From: Clostridiales bacterium
Lineage (GTDB): Bacteria; Bacillota; Clostridia; Oscillospirales; CAG-272
Direction of reading: 5' to 3'
Length of the DNA: 64,000 nucleotides
Assembly: GCA_021202555.1 (NCBI GenBank)
Contig: JAJQCT010000010.1
Span: forward strand, 1 to 64,000
Below the pieces are notes generated by a model. That model saw only the letters and a program-made list of their open reading frames with translations. It was not told where the DNA came from and did no database searches. Each line of letters starts with the position of its first letter. The first letter of the stretch is position 1. Both the position numbers and the translations under genes were made by a program. This document shows positions 63,366 through 64,000 of this stretch, one piece after another.

Positions 63366-64000
63366 TCAGTCAAGGAAACCGCGATATCCGCGCATTGACA
63401 TCTGCGCCTCAATCTCACGTGCCGTTTCCAGCGCGACGCCGACAACGATGAGCAGCGACGTTCCGCCGAATGCGATTCCCGAAATCGCGTTGTCCGAAAT
63501 AAGGTTTGCGATGACGGGGAAAATCGCGATAATCGAAAGGAAAAGCGCGCCGATGAGCGTTATCTTGTTGAGTACGCGCGAGATATAATCCGCCGTAGGC
63601 TTGCCGGGACGGAATCCCGGAATGGAGCCGCCGTTGTTTTTCAGGTTGTTCGACACCTCAATCGGATTGAATGAAATCAAAACGTAGAAGTATGCGAACG
63701 CGATAATCAAAACGAACAGCAGAAGCGGGTAAAACCAGGAATCCGATGAAAGGAAATTGACAAACGAATCCCATGCCGAGCCGTCTTCCGGTACGATGAT
63801 AAGCGCGAGTGTTGCCGGAATCGCGAGTATCGAGCTTGCGAAAATATACGGCATAACGCCAGACATATTCAGCTTCAGGGGCAGATATGTGTTCTGACCG
63901 CCGTAAATTTTGCGTCCGACGACGCGCTTCGCGTATGTGACGGGAAGTCTGCGCTCGCTCTCCGTGACGAACACGATGAAATACACCATGACCGCCGCTA
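63366..64000 (-). CDS. secY: Preprotein translocase subunit SecY (C-terminal part; cut by window edge)
   Basis: The last about 211 residues of SecY, the channel of the Sec system. Visible: SERRLPVTYAKRVVGRK, then QNTYLPLKLNMSGVMPYIFASSI, the helix IAFAYFYVLISFNPIEVSNNLK, and the C-terminal ALETAREIEAQMSMRGYRGF. The start lies beyond 64000. It begins the listed operon with adk and map. Confidence 0.97.
   Translation of the reverse strand, partial: AAVMVYFIVFVTESERRLPVTYAKRVVGRKIYGGQNTYLPLKLNMSGVMPYIFASSILAIPATLALIIVPEDGSAWDSFVNFLSSDSWFYPLLLFVLIIAFAYFYVLISFNPIEVSNNLKNNGGSIPGFRPGKPTADYISRVLNKITLIGALFLSIIAIFPVIANLISDNAISGIAFGGTSLLIVVGVALETAREIEAQMSMRGYRGFLD

Overview
The window looks like chromosome from a spore-forming member of the class Clostridia (Bacillota), probably an uncultured gut lineage. 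Evidence: the Gram-positive gene order secY-adk-map-KOW-infA-rpmJ-rpsM-rpsK-rpsD-rpoA-rplQ, and a dense set of sporulation genes (spoVB, dpaA, dpaB, spoIIP, two CotF-like coat proteins, a SigH-like sigma factor, DUF421/DUF4363). Most genes favour CTT/CTC for leucine, use AGGAGG-type ribosome sites and stop mainly at TAA or TGA (TAG is rare). I cannot name the genus.

Layout. 1-3350: a compositionally distinct sulfur/redox island: a Crp/Fnr regulator facing a thioredoxin, rhodanese and CoA-disulfide-reductase/rhodanese operon, with a Crp-type palindrome at the operon promoter. 3374-9563: cca, a large BadF/BcrA-type ATPase with an in-frame amber codon, and a separate HgdB-like partner. 9376-10716: a hairpin array, an orphan MazF toxin and two coat proteins. 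10805-16200: a response regulator, histidine kinase and GH2 beta-galactosidase operon. 16324-24723: HtrA protease, a frameshifted MFS transporter, GDPD, CapA-like protein, and an ABC exporter whose permease has an in-frame amber codon. 24924-29069: spoVB, dpaA, dpaB and a YpeB-like gene. 29222-35163: DUF1385, prmC, cimA, ddl, pfkA. 35240-45195: tRNA-Glu, metH, metF, mreB, comF, recD2, metK, COG2426. 45318-48933: DUF421/DUF4363 and a radical-SAM pair. 49009-54557: a degenerate P-type-ATPase-like protein, rlmB, a zinc-ribbon protein, a SigH-like factor and DUF4364. 54625-58101: an orphan peptide-binding lipoprotein and spoIIP. 58233-64000: the ribosomal/rpoA operon, cut by the window edge inside secY.

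Three things stand out. (1) Four intergenic arrays of hairpin modules (9376, 35323, 45048 and 52425 onwards) share linker sequences but have stems that differ while staying self-complementary. Each lies directly downstream of a near-consensus SigA promoter with exactly 17 bp spacing, on the minus strand, so the hairpins would form the 5' leader of cca, tRNA-Glu, the COG2426 gene and rlmB. (2) The 805-residue protein at 49009-51426 aligns by eye with the core of copper-type P-type ATPases, keeps the phospho-acceptor aspartate context, but has lost DKTGT, TGES and GDGxxND, and carries a long acidic N-terminus. (3) Three otherwise intact genes carry a lesion inside the first 40 codons: two in-frame TAG codons and one 2-base insertion.

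Functionally, MetF and MetH supply and use methyl-tetrahydrofolate for methionine, and MetK converts methionine to SAM, which RlmB, PrmC and the radical SAM protein consume. DpaA/DpaB make dipicolinate for spores, and SpoVB and SpoIIP act in cortex formation and engulfment.
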